Shown: piece by piece, positions 22,202-42,670 of the stretch
How the letters are laid out: the number at the start of each line of letters is the position of its first letter
Numbering within the stretch: the stretch's first letter is position 1
Notes under the pieces: model-generated
The model's input: the letters and a program-made list of their open reading frames with translations, nothing else
Told to the model about the DNA's origin: nothing
Databases searched by the model: none
Position numbers and translations under genes: made by a program
Assembly: GCA_021613335.1 (NCBI GenBank)
Contig: JAJTWR010000362.1
Location: forward strand, 427,001-491,000
Source: Whitmania pigra
Lineage: Eukaryota; Annelida; Clitellata; Hirudinida; Haemopidae
DNA: 64,000 nucleotides
Reading direction: 5' to 3'

Positions 22202-22519
22202 CTGTTGATATCTGTCATTGTCAGGACATATGTAAGAATATTTAATTCCAGTGGTTTATATCAATTACATTATTATTATTATTATTATTATTATCATTTG
22301 CTGTATTAATTCTCATAATTCAAATCAGATATCTTTCGGACAATGGAGGAGTGTGCAGTGGCATTTGGGAAGATGTCTTTCAAGTCACGCTGTTAATTTT
22401 CCCTTCATTTGTTATTCTGTACAATAAAGATAACATGAAAAAGTCTATAATCATCTAGTTTGCTCTGTCAGCTTGTCACCATTACTATTATTATTATTAC
22501 TATAATTATTAGTAGTATA

Positions 22520-22563
<44 letters not shown>

Positions 22564-24014
22564 CCAATTATTTGTTATGGTTTTACAATGATGCTAATAA
22601 TCAAATTGATGATTCTTTTGCAATTTTTGTTTATCTATCTTTTTGAATACTTGGAATTACTTACTCGCACCTGCACTATAATGAGGCTTACTTCCACGCG
22701 TGGCCACTTGAATGAAATAGGCTTGATCCGGGAACGTGCTAATTCGTGTCATTTTGCATCTTCTCGACTGGCGGTCAATTAATATTAATTTTTTTTAATT
22801 ATTATTTAACTCGACACACTAATTTAAAGCAAAGTCATTTATTTAATTATCTTCTTTAAACTCCCCGACCTGGTTATTTATTAGGTTTTCATTCTCTAAA
22901 CCGAGACGTTCGTAATCGTATATTATGAGATTCACCAATTTGTCTGCCTTTTTTTCATCATTTTGATGGTTTAGTAAAAAAAAACAATGAATTTGCTAAT
23001 AATTGACGATATTTTAATATGTTTATATCGATTTATTTACGGCAATAATCTTCAGTCATGTCTGCATGTCATTGCAAGGTAGTTACATGAGTCGAGTGTG
23101 TTACTGTCAGATCGCCTTCGTACAAAATGTCGGGCATTAGATACCTGCCCATGATATTAGTTAGGACTCTTGGTAGAAAATCATAATAAATCTCATAATA
23201 TAAGATCGTAAAAGTTAACGAATAGTTGAATAATGGCCAAAATAAACGGAGTGGGCAGGGAATCCATGATACGTCAAATTTACATTAAAAAATAAAATTA
23301 GTTACGAGGCATTTTCTTCGATTTCATTAAGTGCTGGCGAAATGTCTAGCATTTGTCTGGAATAAGCCCAATCTCGTTTATAATTGTGACTTTGAGACAC
23401 AGGAGATGTATAACCTTGTAGCATATTGTCTTGCTATCTTTATCTGACATCGTGGTATTGCCAGTATATTTTGGCCTGTCGGCACCAATTTTACGTTATC
23501 CAAAACAAATAATAATTCGTGACTTTTAATTTCCAATTTTTATTAATGATTGACATTTTAAATCCCTAATCAGGCCAATCAAATGAAAAATGCTTACAGT
23601 TCGAAAACCGAGGCGCAATCTTAATATCCTAACGCGGCCATTTACAAGTTGTTCGATTGGAGAACGTGACATCTTAAACTAGGAAAATATTTTGAACTTA
23701 AATTTTAGTTTAAATTTGGAAAATGTCTTTGTATTGTTGAATCTTTGTTTTTATTTAAATTTACTTCTTTTGTCGTCCATTCTCGAGTATTTTTGTATAT
23801 TCAACAGTATTCGCTCGATATTCGTAATTTAGCTTGCTTTTGAATACAATCTAAAATTTTTGGTCAAAGATATAAAATATTAAATATTTTAAAATATTTA
23901 TTTCTCGACCATTCACTAGGGATCTTTTGCCGGTTCTTCGATAAGCCGGGCAATTGAAGTGACACCGGTTTAATAAGATAGACAGCGACATCATCAAAAC
24001 ATTTCATTCCAGGA
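22060..24014. other. Intergenic between CNOT4 and RBBP5
   Basis: This holds the CNOT4 3' UTR (poly(A) signal AATAAA near 22422) and ATT microsatellites at about 22138-22201, 22268-22295 and 22519-22563. About 1.4 kb of AT-rich sequence without recognisable exons follows. The open frame at 22588-22782 has no family resemblance. A CATTCCAG acceptor ends two bases before the RBBP5 ATG. Confidence 0.55.
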
Positions 24015-25469
24015 ATGAGCCTTGCTTCCTTCGATCAAAACTTCCCTGACGAACATGATGGCGTGCTGGACTGCGGTAGCATGGCAATCACATGCGCTTT
24101 CAACAGATGGGGCACTTTACTGGCAGTCGGATGCAATGATGGACGACTAGTAATCTTCGATACCCTGACCAGGGGAATAGCGCAAACTATCAACGCCCAC
24201 GTTCACCCGGTATGCTCCCTCAGCTGGAGTAGAACCGGACACAAGTTGTTGACCGCGGCGACTGACAAAACCGTTTCCATCTGGGACGTTCTCACAGGTC
24301 ATTGCTTGAACACCTTCAGATTTCCATCGCCTGTGCTTGCTGTACATTTCCACCCGAGAGATGATAAGACATTCCTGACTGCCCCGATGAAGCACGCAGC
24401 CGTCCTGATGAATACCGAGAAACCGCACAGGGTTATTCCGCTCGACGAAGACGGCGACGCGAACATATGCACTGCATTCGATCGCAGAGGGAAGCATGTC
24501 TTCACAGGAAATGGCAAAGGAAAGGTCATGATCTTCGACACCCAGTCTCTTGAGCTGAAATCATCGTTCAGAGTTGGATTGTCTACTTCGAGTGTTGCGT
24601 TGAGGTCTGTCGAATTTTCCAGAAAAGGTAGTTGCTTTCTGGTCAACGCCTCAGACAGAATCATCAGGGTTTATGACGTCGAAAGTGCGCTGAACTGCGG
24701 TATTAACGGAGAGTTGGAGCCGCTGCAAAAGTTGCAGGATCTTGTCAACAAGTCATCTTGGAGGAAGTGCTGTTTCTCAGGAGACGGAGAACACGTTGTG
24801 GCTGGATCCTCGAAGCAGCATTCCATCTACATCTGGGAAAAGTCAAACGGAAACCTGAGCAAGTTTCTACTCGGGAGTAGAGCCGAAATGCTACTCGACG
24901 TGGTTTGGCATCCCGTCAAGCCGATCATCATCTCTGTCGCCAGCGGAACAGTATCCGTATGGTCCCAAAAAGTGGTGGAAAATTGGAGCGCGTTTGCCCC
25001 AGGCTTCAAGGAGCTGGACGAAAACGTCGAATACGAGGAGAGGGAATCGGAATTTGACGTAGAAGATGAGGACAAAGAGATCAAGGATGAAGAAGTCAAG
25101 GATGTGGAGTCTGACGAAGATTTGGAGGTGGACGTGACCACGGTGGAGCCAGCGGCTGGCCTTTTGAGTAGCGACGAGGAGGAAAATGGCCATGATCTTC
25201 TCGTGTTTATTCCGATCGCTCCAGAAATAGAAGACGTTGAGGAAGACTATGCAGCCATGAACTTGGATGAGACATTTCAGAGGAAAAGGAGCAACTCAGG
25301 AAGCAACGAATCTCTTCCCAAAAGACGAAAGACTATCGATGTCGATTTGCCCGACGCCTCAGTTGGGGACGTTCACCCACTTTTAAACAAACAATCATCT
25401 CCATCTAAAGGTATCCAGGGCCGTGCCCAGAAGGGTAAGGATCAGGGTAAGACGAAGAGGCGAAGCTAA
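24015..25469 (+). CDS. RBBP5: Retinoblastoma-binding protein 5 (MLL/SET1 complex WD40 subunit)
   Basis: RBBP5 is a core subunit of nuclear COMPASS/MLL histone H3K4 methyltransferases, with WDR5, ASH2L and DPY30. One 484-residue frame holds the WD40 propeller, with TCAFNRWGTLLAVGCNDGRL, HPVCSLSWSRTGHKL and WHPVKPIIISVASGTVSVW blades. The invariant ENWSAFAPGFKELDENVEY hinge and the acidic EERESEFDVEDEDKE segment that contacts ASH2L and WDR5 follow. The VDVTTVEP motif matches the WDR5-binding element. A basic, probably nuclear-localising tail ends the protein. Human RBBP5 is 538 aa, so the tail is shorter here. No intron interrupts the coding part, although vertebrate genes have many. An AG acceptor at 24012-24013 abuts the ATG, so a 5' UTR intron or leader trans-splicing is likely. 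AATAAA occurs near 25536. Confidence 0.97.
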   Translation: MSLASFDQNFPDEHDGVLDCGSMAITCAFNRWGTLLAVGCNDGRLVIFDTLTRGIAQTINAHVHPVCSLSWSRTGHKLLTAATDKTVSIWDVLTGHCLNTFRFPSPVLAVHFHPRDDKTFLTAPMKHAAVLMNTEKPHRVIPLDEDGDANICTAFDRRGKHVFTGNGKGKVMIFDTQSLELKSSFRVGLSTSSVALRSVEFSRKGSCFLVNASDRIIRVYDVESALNCGINGELEPLQKLQDLVNKSSWRKCCFSGDGEHVVAGSSKQHSIYIWEKSNGNLSKFLLGSRAEMLLDVVWHPVKPIIISVASGTVSVWSQKVVENWSAFAPGFKELDENVEYEERESEFDVEDEDKEIKDEEVKDVESDEDLEVDVTTVEPAAGLLSSDEEENGHDLLVFIPIAPEIEDVEEDYAAMNLDETFQRKRSNSGSNESLPKRRKTIDVDLPDASVGDVHPLLNKQSSPSKGIQGRAQKGKDQGKTKRRS

Positions 25470-26109
25470 GAAGAAAATTCGGTTTATACTTGAAGTTTTA
25501 TTTGTTACTCTACTTCAGTGAATGAATTTTTTGAGAATAAAGAGAATGTCATTTAGTTATTGTCATGAAAACGTATTTCTCAATAAGTTATTTGGGCTAT
25601 TTCATCTATTCGAGTTTAAAATTATAATTATTACGGATTAAGTAAAGCTTTGCACTTGCACTTATATATGTATGTATTGTATATATATGTGTGTGACATT
25701 TATAGCTACAAATTTGTCAAAATTATCTTACTTATGCAACGAACTTTCATAAGTAAATGCAGTTACCAGTAAGATTGTGCGCCCACACGGCCTAATGGCT
25801 AAGGATGTACTTCTCGCGATGGTAACGCAGACTCGAATCCTTTTGTGGGATCATCTAGCTATGCAACGGACGCTAATGAATGCTTTTACGAATGACATTT
25901 CACAAGATCAATATGTTAAAAGCACCACAAGTGGAAACGGAATGTTAAACAAAGGAAATACTGAGTCTAATTTATTGAAAACAGATAATTAAATAATGTT
26001 TTAAATGCTATTTTTTGTTGGAAGCTCTGATGAACGCTTGATGGAAGAGGTAAATAGGAATACATCCCATTTCCTTGCATATTCGTCACTTATCTCCTTA
26101 GCACACTCG
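25470..26109 (+). mobile_element. Short tail-to-tail spacer with a tRNA-Arg-like SINE
   Basis: The RBBP5 3' UTR is followed at about 25775-25850 by a tRNA-like segment, with GGCCTAATGGCTAAGG as the A-box region and AGACTCGAATCC as a degenerate B-box, close to an arginine tRNA head. After it comes GATCATCTAGCTATGCAACGG, a decayed version of the tail found in at least four other places (see 29333, 31488, 31560, 32248). This is therefore probably the most complete copy of a SINE family in the window. The open frame 25777-25992 is part of this repeat and not a gene. Confidence 0.55.
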
Positions 26110-28348
26110 TCACCTCATTGGTATCCAGTGCTGCAAGTAATAGTTCCTTTTGTTTAAATATTCTCCAAATTTCGAGTCATCTCTGGGGTAATTCTCGTAG
26201 TAAACGACCTTCGCTCCACTGTTGAACCACGCAGCCCACCACCCGAAAGTTCCAGTCGAAATTATCAGAGCTTCGGATCGGCAGAGAAGGGCAAAATCCA
26301 GAGACATGTTGTCCCTGAAGAAGATTATTTTGACGTTTTCAGAATCGAACACGGAATGCGATGAGGTAATGCTGCTGGAATTAAAATATTCGGCAAAATT
26401 CTCCGTAGCCCACTGGATATCGTCGCTCAGCACCACAAACACAATCTTGACGTTGGACTTGATGAAATATTCGAAAGATCGGCGGAAATACTGTCCATCA
26501 GCAACCGTCAGGCCGTAATCCACGTTTGGCGTGTCCAAAAAGTCTCCCATTCTGACGTGGATTCCAATGACTAAGGGCTCCTGGTCCTTCCCGGTTGCGT
26601 AATTAGGGGGCGATGCTGTTTCTAAACTTAAGTACGACTTTAAGGATACATAAGAATGATTTTCCAAACCGTTGTAGGAATACAGTGCAAATGAAGACAA
26701 CTTTCCACCAACCATCATTTGCTTAAACAAATTTATTATAGTCAGGGCTTTGTTATAGGCGTCGTCTTTCAACATAAGGGGTAGACGGCGGAGTGCTTGG
26801 GCCACTTGGGGGTTTCGGGCGTGCAAATAGGTCTGGCTGAGCCCGCATAATTCTAGCGTCGTTTCGTTGTCTTGGTGACAAGTCGCCAGAAATTCAGGGT
26901 CATCGAACCGAGAATCATAGTCGAAATGCGGAGTTTCAATTGTTTTGCAGAAATATCCACCCGGACATAACTCATCTCTACTTTCGTACCTGTTGTAAGA
27001 GAAAAAAAATTAAATCGAAAACGATAAATTTTATTAGTAAATTCATACGAATAAAAATATATATTCATATATTTGTATACAAAAAAAAGGTAATTTAAGA
27101 AAATAATAAATGAAATCGTAGTTAAGACACTTGTTTTTTTATACTTGGACCAATAAACGTATCGATTATCGATGCACAGTTCGCTAGGTACATGAAGCCC
27201 AGGTTTAAGAACAGATTAAAAAAATATTCACATTTAATTTTTAATTTTATAAATGATAAAAATGGCATTGACGTCATGGACGTGGGCGTTGGAAGCATTA
27301 TGACATTGATACGTGAATGCGTTGTTATATTAATAGGCTAATATATTATTACAGTAACACTTAAATACATTATTATGTTAATATGCTAATAAATTATTGA
27401 AGTAATACCTAAATACATTATATTTATCTTATTAAGTATTTATGTCTACATTTTTACATTAACACATTACATTAATCACCCAGTGTGTGTATGTGAGTGC
27501 GTTGTTACATTAATAGGCTAATATATTATTACAGTAACACTTAAATACATTATTATGTTAATATGCTAATAAATTATTAAAGTAACACTTAAATACATTA
27601 TACTTATCTTATTAAGTATTTATGTCTACATTTTTACGTTAACACATTACATAAATCACCCAGTGTTTGTATGTGAGATAATCCATTTTGGCGTCTTATT
27701 AAATTGCTTAAAGTTGAGGTTAAATGTAATTTTTTCAAGGATAATTACTCATATCTTTGTAATAATAACTGTATAACAGTCTAACTTTTCAAAGTGAGCA
27801 AATTAGGTCAGCAAATATTCATTATTTGAAGGGAGCTAATTTGAACATATTAATTATTCAAATGTTGGCTTATTAGCCCCGGTATATCAAAATATCGAAA
27901 TAATGAATTCTATGCAATTACTATAAAATTATTTAATAAAATTACATTGCTTTGTAATTATTACAAGTCTGTTATGATTAATTGCTGTAAATTATTACAA
28001 ACAATATAACAGCTCATCATGTTACCTCTCGATTTCAAAGACCTTATCAGCATCTTTGTTCAGTTCTGTACGATTGAAGTCAAAAACTTGATCCAAGAAC
28101 CAGCCACTTGAAGGCATTATGATGCTTCTCCTGGTTCTGTCAGCCAAGTCAAGGACAGCGGACAACATGAAAAGATGATTCCCCATCCTATGGTTGCCCG
28201 TCAATCTATCCTGGCACAACGTGACGTAAGAGGTGCTTCTTTTGGGGATTGTGAATCGAAGAATAGCGGTGAAATGGAGGTAGAGGATTAAGCAGGCGAC
28301 TACTGCAAGGAGGGCAAATCTCCGATGACTTTTGCCAATTAGTTTCAT
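26110..28348 (-). CDS. FUT2: Galactoside alpha-1,2-fucosyltransferase-like (GT11)
   Basis: Predicted type II Golgi enzyme transferring fucose from GDP-fucose in alpha-1,2 linkage. Two exons (28348-28026 and 26989-26110, phase 2 junction) give about 400 aa. Residues ~10-30 form the single membrane anchor after a short basic cytosolic tail. GNHRMGNHLF is the N-terminal GT11 motif. HVRMGDF corresponds to the HxRxGD donor-binding motif, and STGTFGWWAAW to the conserved SxGTFGxWxA motif. Several NxS/T sites are present. The ~1 kb intron contains a 180-bp tandem repeat. The gene runs convergently to RBBP5. The acceptor sugar specificity cannot be inferred. The FUT1/FUT2-like label is by family only; invertebrates often carry lineage-specific paralogues. 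A decayed copy of its 5' end lies near 30158. Confidence 0.9.
27313..27672. repeat. Two tandem 180-bp units in the fucosyltransferase intron
   Basis: Units at 27313-27492 and 27493-27672 start GTGAATGCGTTGTTA / GTGAGTGCGTTGTTA and differ at only a few positions. Each also contains an internal half-repeat (TAATAGGCTAATATATTATTA against TAATATGCTAATAAATTATT). The content is AT-rich with no open frame. Confidence 0.85.
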
Positions 28349-29330
28349 TCTTTAAAATGTAATTAATGAATCATGATGAATAACAAGCAAGTAAAGAAAT
28401 AGATTATAAATAGCGGTTATAAAATAGTAGTATCATTCTTTAAAGTGAATTATTGAATTATGATGAATAACAAATAAGTAAATAAATCAGTTTGAAATAA
28501 ATCGTGGACCACTGTATACTTAAAATAAATAAATTATAGATTTTATAACATTTCCAGCAGTCTTTGTCAAATCACCTTCTGTACACAAATTAAATCATTA
28601 ACAAAATAATTACGAATTTCAGACAAGTTAAGCAGTCTAGATTCCTTTTGAACTGAATTGTTTCGACGGATAGAGTGAAAGTTCAGTGCAGAGAGTGCAA
28701 TTTCCGAAGTAATTGATATTTAATTATATACTGAAAACGAAATTAAATCTCAATACTTAATGGAACACGTCCAAAGACGTAACAACACTAATTAGAATTT
28801 ATCATATCCTGCGAGAGTATAAAATATAGGATGATGCCGTTGATGAGAACAACTGTAGACATTTTATTTAAACCTGAGACATAACTGAGACAAAGAGAGA
28901 TAACTGAAACATTAGTAAGGCTTCCTTCTTGAATTTGTGTGACCTACAGAGCTAATTCCTAACATTGAAGAGCTTTGTGGTAGCTAAGTATTCAGAAACC
29001 ATACTCTAGTTACTATAGTATAGTACACACAATAATAACTAATAATAATACTAATAATACTAATACTAATAATAATAACAACCGTTTATTATTTTCACTT
29101 CCAATTTCATCTCACACAAATTCGACTTTTATCATTAACAATTTATTAAATCTTCAACAAATACACAGTTGTCAAACTGCACTATTTATGTTCTATTACA
29201 ATAAGAATGCCCTTCTAGATAAATTTGTAGGTCATATGTCCGAAAGTGTCAACTACATCAAGCCTTCATACTCCCTCCGTCATACCCATGAATATATAAA
29301 GTCCATCTTTTGCCAATACCACCATAAGTC
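28349..29330. repeat. Copy 1 of a diverged segmental duplication upstream of the fucosyltransferase
   Basis: About 28345-29010 resembles about 30145-31020 in the same order: TTCATTCTTTAAAATGTA, GAATTATGATGAATAAC, TAGATTTTATAACATTTCC, CAAGTTAAGCAGTCTA, CACTAATTAGAATTT and GGCTAAGTATTCAGAA-type blocks. This copy lies directly 5' of the intact gene and should contain its promoter. A further GAATTATGATGAATAAC repeat lies inside it (about 28430-28480). Confidence 0.7.
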
Positions 29331-29332
29331 CA

Positions 29333-29370
29333 AATCATCTCAGTCATGCAACGGACTATAATCAAATAAA

Positions 29371-29406
<36 letters not shown>

Positions 29407-29491
29407 ATGAATGAATGAATGAATGAATGAATGAATGAATGAATGAATGAATGAATAAATAAATGAATAAATAAATAAATAAATAAATAAA
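29333..29491 (+). mobile_element. SINE tail with long (AATA)n/(AATG)n microsatellite
   Basis: A SINE 3' tail (AAATCATCTCAGTCATGCAACGG, then ACTATAATCAAATAAATTAA) runs straight into AAAT/GAAT tetranucleotide repeats ending near 29491. The same tail with an AATA tract recurs downstream. Translations of this tract on the minus strand are repeat artefacts. Confidence 0.65.
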
Positions 29492-29849
29492 CCAATACCA
29501 CCCTCAAGCTCTTTTCAACAACGTGATACGGACCTAGGCTGTACAACACCATTACTTCATCCATCAAAACTCAGAGGCAGATTGGACCATTCATACTATT
29601 ATATTTATTATTTTAATTAATTTATTTAAATTGGTCTTTAAATTGTACTTAGTTACTTAGTTCGTGGTATTCTCGATTAATTGTTTATTTGACGGGTTTA
29701 TTATTGTTCTTTCAATTAATTTATATTTTTGGGTCATCTTGCCAGCGGAAGTTGATCTGTGGGTTCATTATTAATCTGCCCGTTGGTATTTTTGCTTCTT
29801 TCATTTTGATGATTAATAAATTTGATTAATAAAAACCAACAACAGCAAT

Positions 29850-30099
<250 letters not shown>

Positions 30100-30118
<19 letters not shown>

Positions 30119-31020
30119 ACATTAGTAGTCTCCAACTACTTTGAATGATTAACTTCATTCTTTAAAATGTATCATTGAATTATGATGAATAACAAAGGGT
30201 AAATAAATAGATTGTAAATCGCAGTTTGAAAGAAATCATGTTGCATTGTAATATAATAACAACTCTAATAAATAAATAAATAAATAAATGATAGATTTTA
30301 CAACCTTTCCAGAAGAAATGGATGCCTCTGTTGAATCACTTTTTGTTCACAAATTAAACCAATGGCAAAATAATCCAAAATTAAAAGTTTCAAACAAGTT
30401 AAGCAATCTACATTCCCTAGGAATTGAACTGAATTTCTGCGTGAAACACAGGGGTTCAGGACATTGTACCTCGTCCCACTTGTGCAGCATCACACACACC
30501 CGACTCTAGGCTTCCAGGCCGATTATAACGACCCAGTGTTTCACCGCGAAATCCTTTGTTTGACGGGCTAACGAAAGTTTATATAAGGAAACAGAAAGAG
30601 CCAATCATTATCTTAGCTCGCCGGTCTATTGCCTTGAATTTCTATCGACGTTTGTCTCCTGACTCAATATCGCTTGATGTTAACATACCTGTGTATATTA
30701 CGAGCGTTTGTTTTTATGGTAAGTTGCAACAAATTTCAGCGCACAGACAACGGCTAAAGTTATTGGCGTTTAATTACCAACTGGAAACGATTTGTCCGTA
30801 ATTAGATCGCTGAACTCAAACTTGTATAAAGACATAACAGCACTAATTACAATTTCCCACATCGTGTGAGAATCTAAAATACCGGATGGTACCATGGAAC
30901 AAACTGCAGACAGCAAATTAAACATATAACTTTTTAATAAAGTTAATAAAGATTCCTTCTTACCTCTCTAGACTTTTTTGAGCTGTTTAGCCTTACGGCA
31001 TGGCTAAGTATTCAGAAGTT
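30100..31020 (-). pseudogene. Decayed second copy of the fucosyltransferase 5' region
   Basis: Part of the diverged segmental duplication. On the minus strand an ATG at 30158 begins with MKLI, as in the intact gene, and the upstream flank TACATTTTAAAGAATGAA matches that of the intact gene. The frame then runs into the (ATG)n tract and becomes poly-Ser, so the rest of the exon is gone or replaced. The upstream half continues to about 31020, with an LTR-like insertion at about 30450-30760 that is absent from copy 1. I infer a former tandem paralogue now dead. Confidence 0.55.
30450..30760 (+). mobile_element. LTR-like remnant A
   Basis: It is present in the 30145-31020 duplicate but absent from the matching position of 28345-29010, so it was inserted after duplication. 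It contains CACACACCCGACTC near its start, TATATAAGG (possible TATA) near 30581 and TTACGAGCGTTTGTTTTTAT at the end. These blocks occur in the same order in remnant B (about 31995-32380). No coding part remains. Confidence 0.45.
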
Positions 31021-31474
31021 ATAGCAGACACATTCAACTACTGCAATAATAATTACATCTCACTGATTATCGGGAATTCACGATACAAGAGCAACGTTTG
31101 TACTTAAACCGAGTACTGGAAACTCGAGGCAATATTTCTCAAATGTCTGACTCAATAAAGTTTCTCAAACACTTGATCATGTACTGTGATTAAATATTTT
31201 TAGCAATACTGTTGTATCTTTACTACTATGTTCGTTTATTGCTATAACTAAACTATAGAAAGTATGAGAAATCAACTGGGAGATGGATTGGAGTGGAATG
31301 AGAGAATAGTGAAGAGCGATCTTTAACTTAATACATCGCTACTAGAGGTAGCAATAGAAGATACTGAATATTATATAAAACTAATTATATAATAATAAAC
31401 CTAATTAATATTCCACTACAACAAATACCATTACGTGACCTTTGCAATTTTATTATTTTATTGGCTCGAACACT

Positions 31475-31645
31475 TAGTAAAGCTACGTACAAATCATCTC
31501 AGTCATGCAACGGAATATAACCAAATAAATAAACAGTAAAGCTATTGTAGGACACTGAACAAATCATCTCAGTTATGCAACGGACTATAATCAAATAAAT
31601 AAACAATAAAGCTACTGTAGGACACTGAACAAATCATCTCAGTTA
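31475..31645 (+). repeat. Tandem units of SINE tail
   Basis: About 68-bp units, each with GTAAAGCTA(C/T)TGTAGGACACTGAAC followed by AAATCATCTCAGTTATGCAACGG and ATAATCAAATAAATAAA, starting near 31475, 31543 and 31611. The third unit is broken after CAGTTAT by a run of C and the LINE fragment. The missing part of the unit (GGACTATAATCAAATAAA) resumes at about 31961, so the LINE fragment interrupts it. Confidence 0.65.
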
Positions 31646-31960
31646 TCCCCCCCTTATCTCCATCATCTCATTTGCCACCGTCACATCCCCGATCACCTCC
31701 GCTCATCTTCTATAATTCATCTCCATCAACCTGTCCATATCCACATATCATCCATCGTCAACCGAGGCTTCTCTCATGCCTCGCCCGCCGTCTGGAATAG
31801 CCTGCCCCCCATCATCCGGTCTCAGCCCACGCTCGAGCTCTTCAAGCGCCAGCTGAAGACCCATCTCTTCAAAAAGTTCCTTGAAGAATCAAGGCGCCTC
31901 TGACGCTACGCACAATGCGCCATAGAAATAAACTATTATTATTATTATTATTATTAAAGG
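31646..31960 (+). mobile_element. 3' end of a non-LTR retrotransposon (LINE)
   Basis: The frame about 31749-31903 encodes the C-terminal signature of LINE reverse-transcriptase proteins: GFSHASPAVWNSLPPIIR, then TLELFKRQLKTHLF, ending in TGA at 31901-31903. A short 3' UTR with AATAAA (AATGCGCCATAGAAATAAACTA) and a (TTA)n tail to about 31955 follow. The upstream part is missing, as expected for a 5'-truncated insertion. It is dead. The clade cannot be fixed from so little, though CR1/Jockey-type elements end this way. Confidence 0.75.
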
Positions 31961-31994
31961 ACTATAATCAAATAAATAAATATAAATAAATAAA

Positions 31995-32400
31995 TAAAGG
32001 ACACTGAACTCCTGCCATTTGCACCATCGCACACACCCGACTCCAGGGACTCCAGGCGTGAAGTGCAGAACACTGAACTTCAGCCCACAACTTTTCCAAG
32101 CTTGCATGACGATGATAATGACTCAGCACGTAGCAATGGACTCCTTTGTTTTAAGCCCTGGCGAAATGATGGTCTCTCGATGCATTCTCGTGTCCTGACT
32201 TTATCTCGTGCTTGTTAATAAACCTCTAAAAATTACGAGTGTTTTTAAAGTCCAAATCATCTTAGTTATGCACCGTAATACGGACCATAATTAAATAAAC
32301 AAATAAATAAATAAATAATCAAATAAACAAATAAATAAATAAATAAATAACGAGTGTTTTTATGTTGTAGTGTCGCAAAAATTGGTGACCCCGAGATGCA
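31995..32400 (+). mobile_element. LTR remnant B with primer-binding-site-like motif
   Basis: Shares CACACACCCGACTCCAGG, CTCCTTTGTTT, TCCTGACT, TGTTAA and TTACGAGTGTTTTTA blocks with remnant A. It ends with AAATTGGTGACCCCGAGATG at about 32380-32395. A TTGGTGACCCCGA motif just after the LTR is the usual place and form of a tRNA primer-binding site in metazoan LTR retrotransposons. No gag or pol sequence follows, so this is a remnant. A SINE-tail insertion (32248-32349) splits it. Confidence 0.5.
32248..32349 (+). mobile_element. Truncated SINE insertion with 13-bp target-site duplication
   Basis: The insertion carries a decayed SINE tail (CCAAATCATCTTAGTTATGC, ATAATTAAATAAAC, AATA repeats). 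It is flanked by a perfect 13-bp direct repeat, ACGAGTGTTTTTA, at 32235-32247 and 32350-32362. The repeat is part of the LTR remnant, so the SINE jumped into the LTR. Confidence 0.75.
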
Positions 32401-41594
<9,194 letters not shown>

Positions 41595-42632
41595 GCCGCT
41601 CGATGTCGGAATATCTTAGATTCTATTAAAATAGGATTATAAAACAATTGCAAATATTTGTTAAGTGTCCAACTAGGATAAATCAACGCTGTTGTACACC
41701 GACGATTTCTGACACCTCACCAACAACAACATTTAAAAGCTATTCGGTTATCTAAAACAATTTCTTCTTAATCCCGAATCAACCCAGCTAAAAAAAAAAT
41801 TAATTAATTTTAATAAATTAAACGTTTAAATTAAATATTTTTTCGGCGTTTTTATTCCGCTCTGTCCCACTCCTCAGTCTTAATCTTTGCAAGAATGTCT
41901 AGATTCCAAAACACGAAAGACTTCAGTTCTAAAATGCAGAGCTCGAAAAATAAAACTTTTAATTAAACTTAATAGATTAATAAGACTTCCATTATTACCC
42001 ACCCATCGAATACCCACGACGACGACGGACCAAGAACCGCATGGCCATCCACCCCACTTCCCAAACTTAACATGGAAGCGCAGACTTACAGATTCAGCGT
42101 TTCCTTACCAAGTTACGATGAACAATTGTTAAGTAATAGGTGGTTGTTGTAGAACATCAACGAACTGTCATTATGAAAATCACAACTATAATTTGTAAAA
42201 TTACATCTAGTTATCGCAAAGATTAGTTAGCTTTTAGATCACAGCGACAAAGTTGAGGTTACCCACTCGACCACAAAAAAGTAAAGTCACAACCAGTAAT
42301 TGCAGGATTACAGCTACAAATCAATCGTCAAACAAACCTTAGGAGACAGTGGGGCTAACAAGATAGTTATAGTTGACACTCACATACACGAGCATAACTA
42401 ATCAACTGCATCCAAATATGTTATCTAAATTTTAACAACTGTCAACGGCTAACAGCGGCCTAAGTCAACGACTCAAAACATTTACCACAAACCACGGAGC
42501 AACAATGTCAACGTACACGGTAATGATTAATGCCAATTTAAAATATCAGTAATGGAAAAACTGAGGTCAACTATAAGGACCAACCCTCCTAGGCGACATC
42601 GACTTCTAGTTTCTAGCAAAAACTATAGTTAC

Positions 42633-42670
<38 letters not shown>

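Noticed and set aside
24147..25193. Several minus-strand frames within RBBP5
   Set aside because: They are shadows of a highly conserved plus-strand coding exon.
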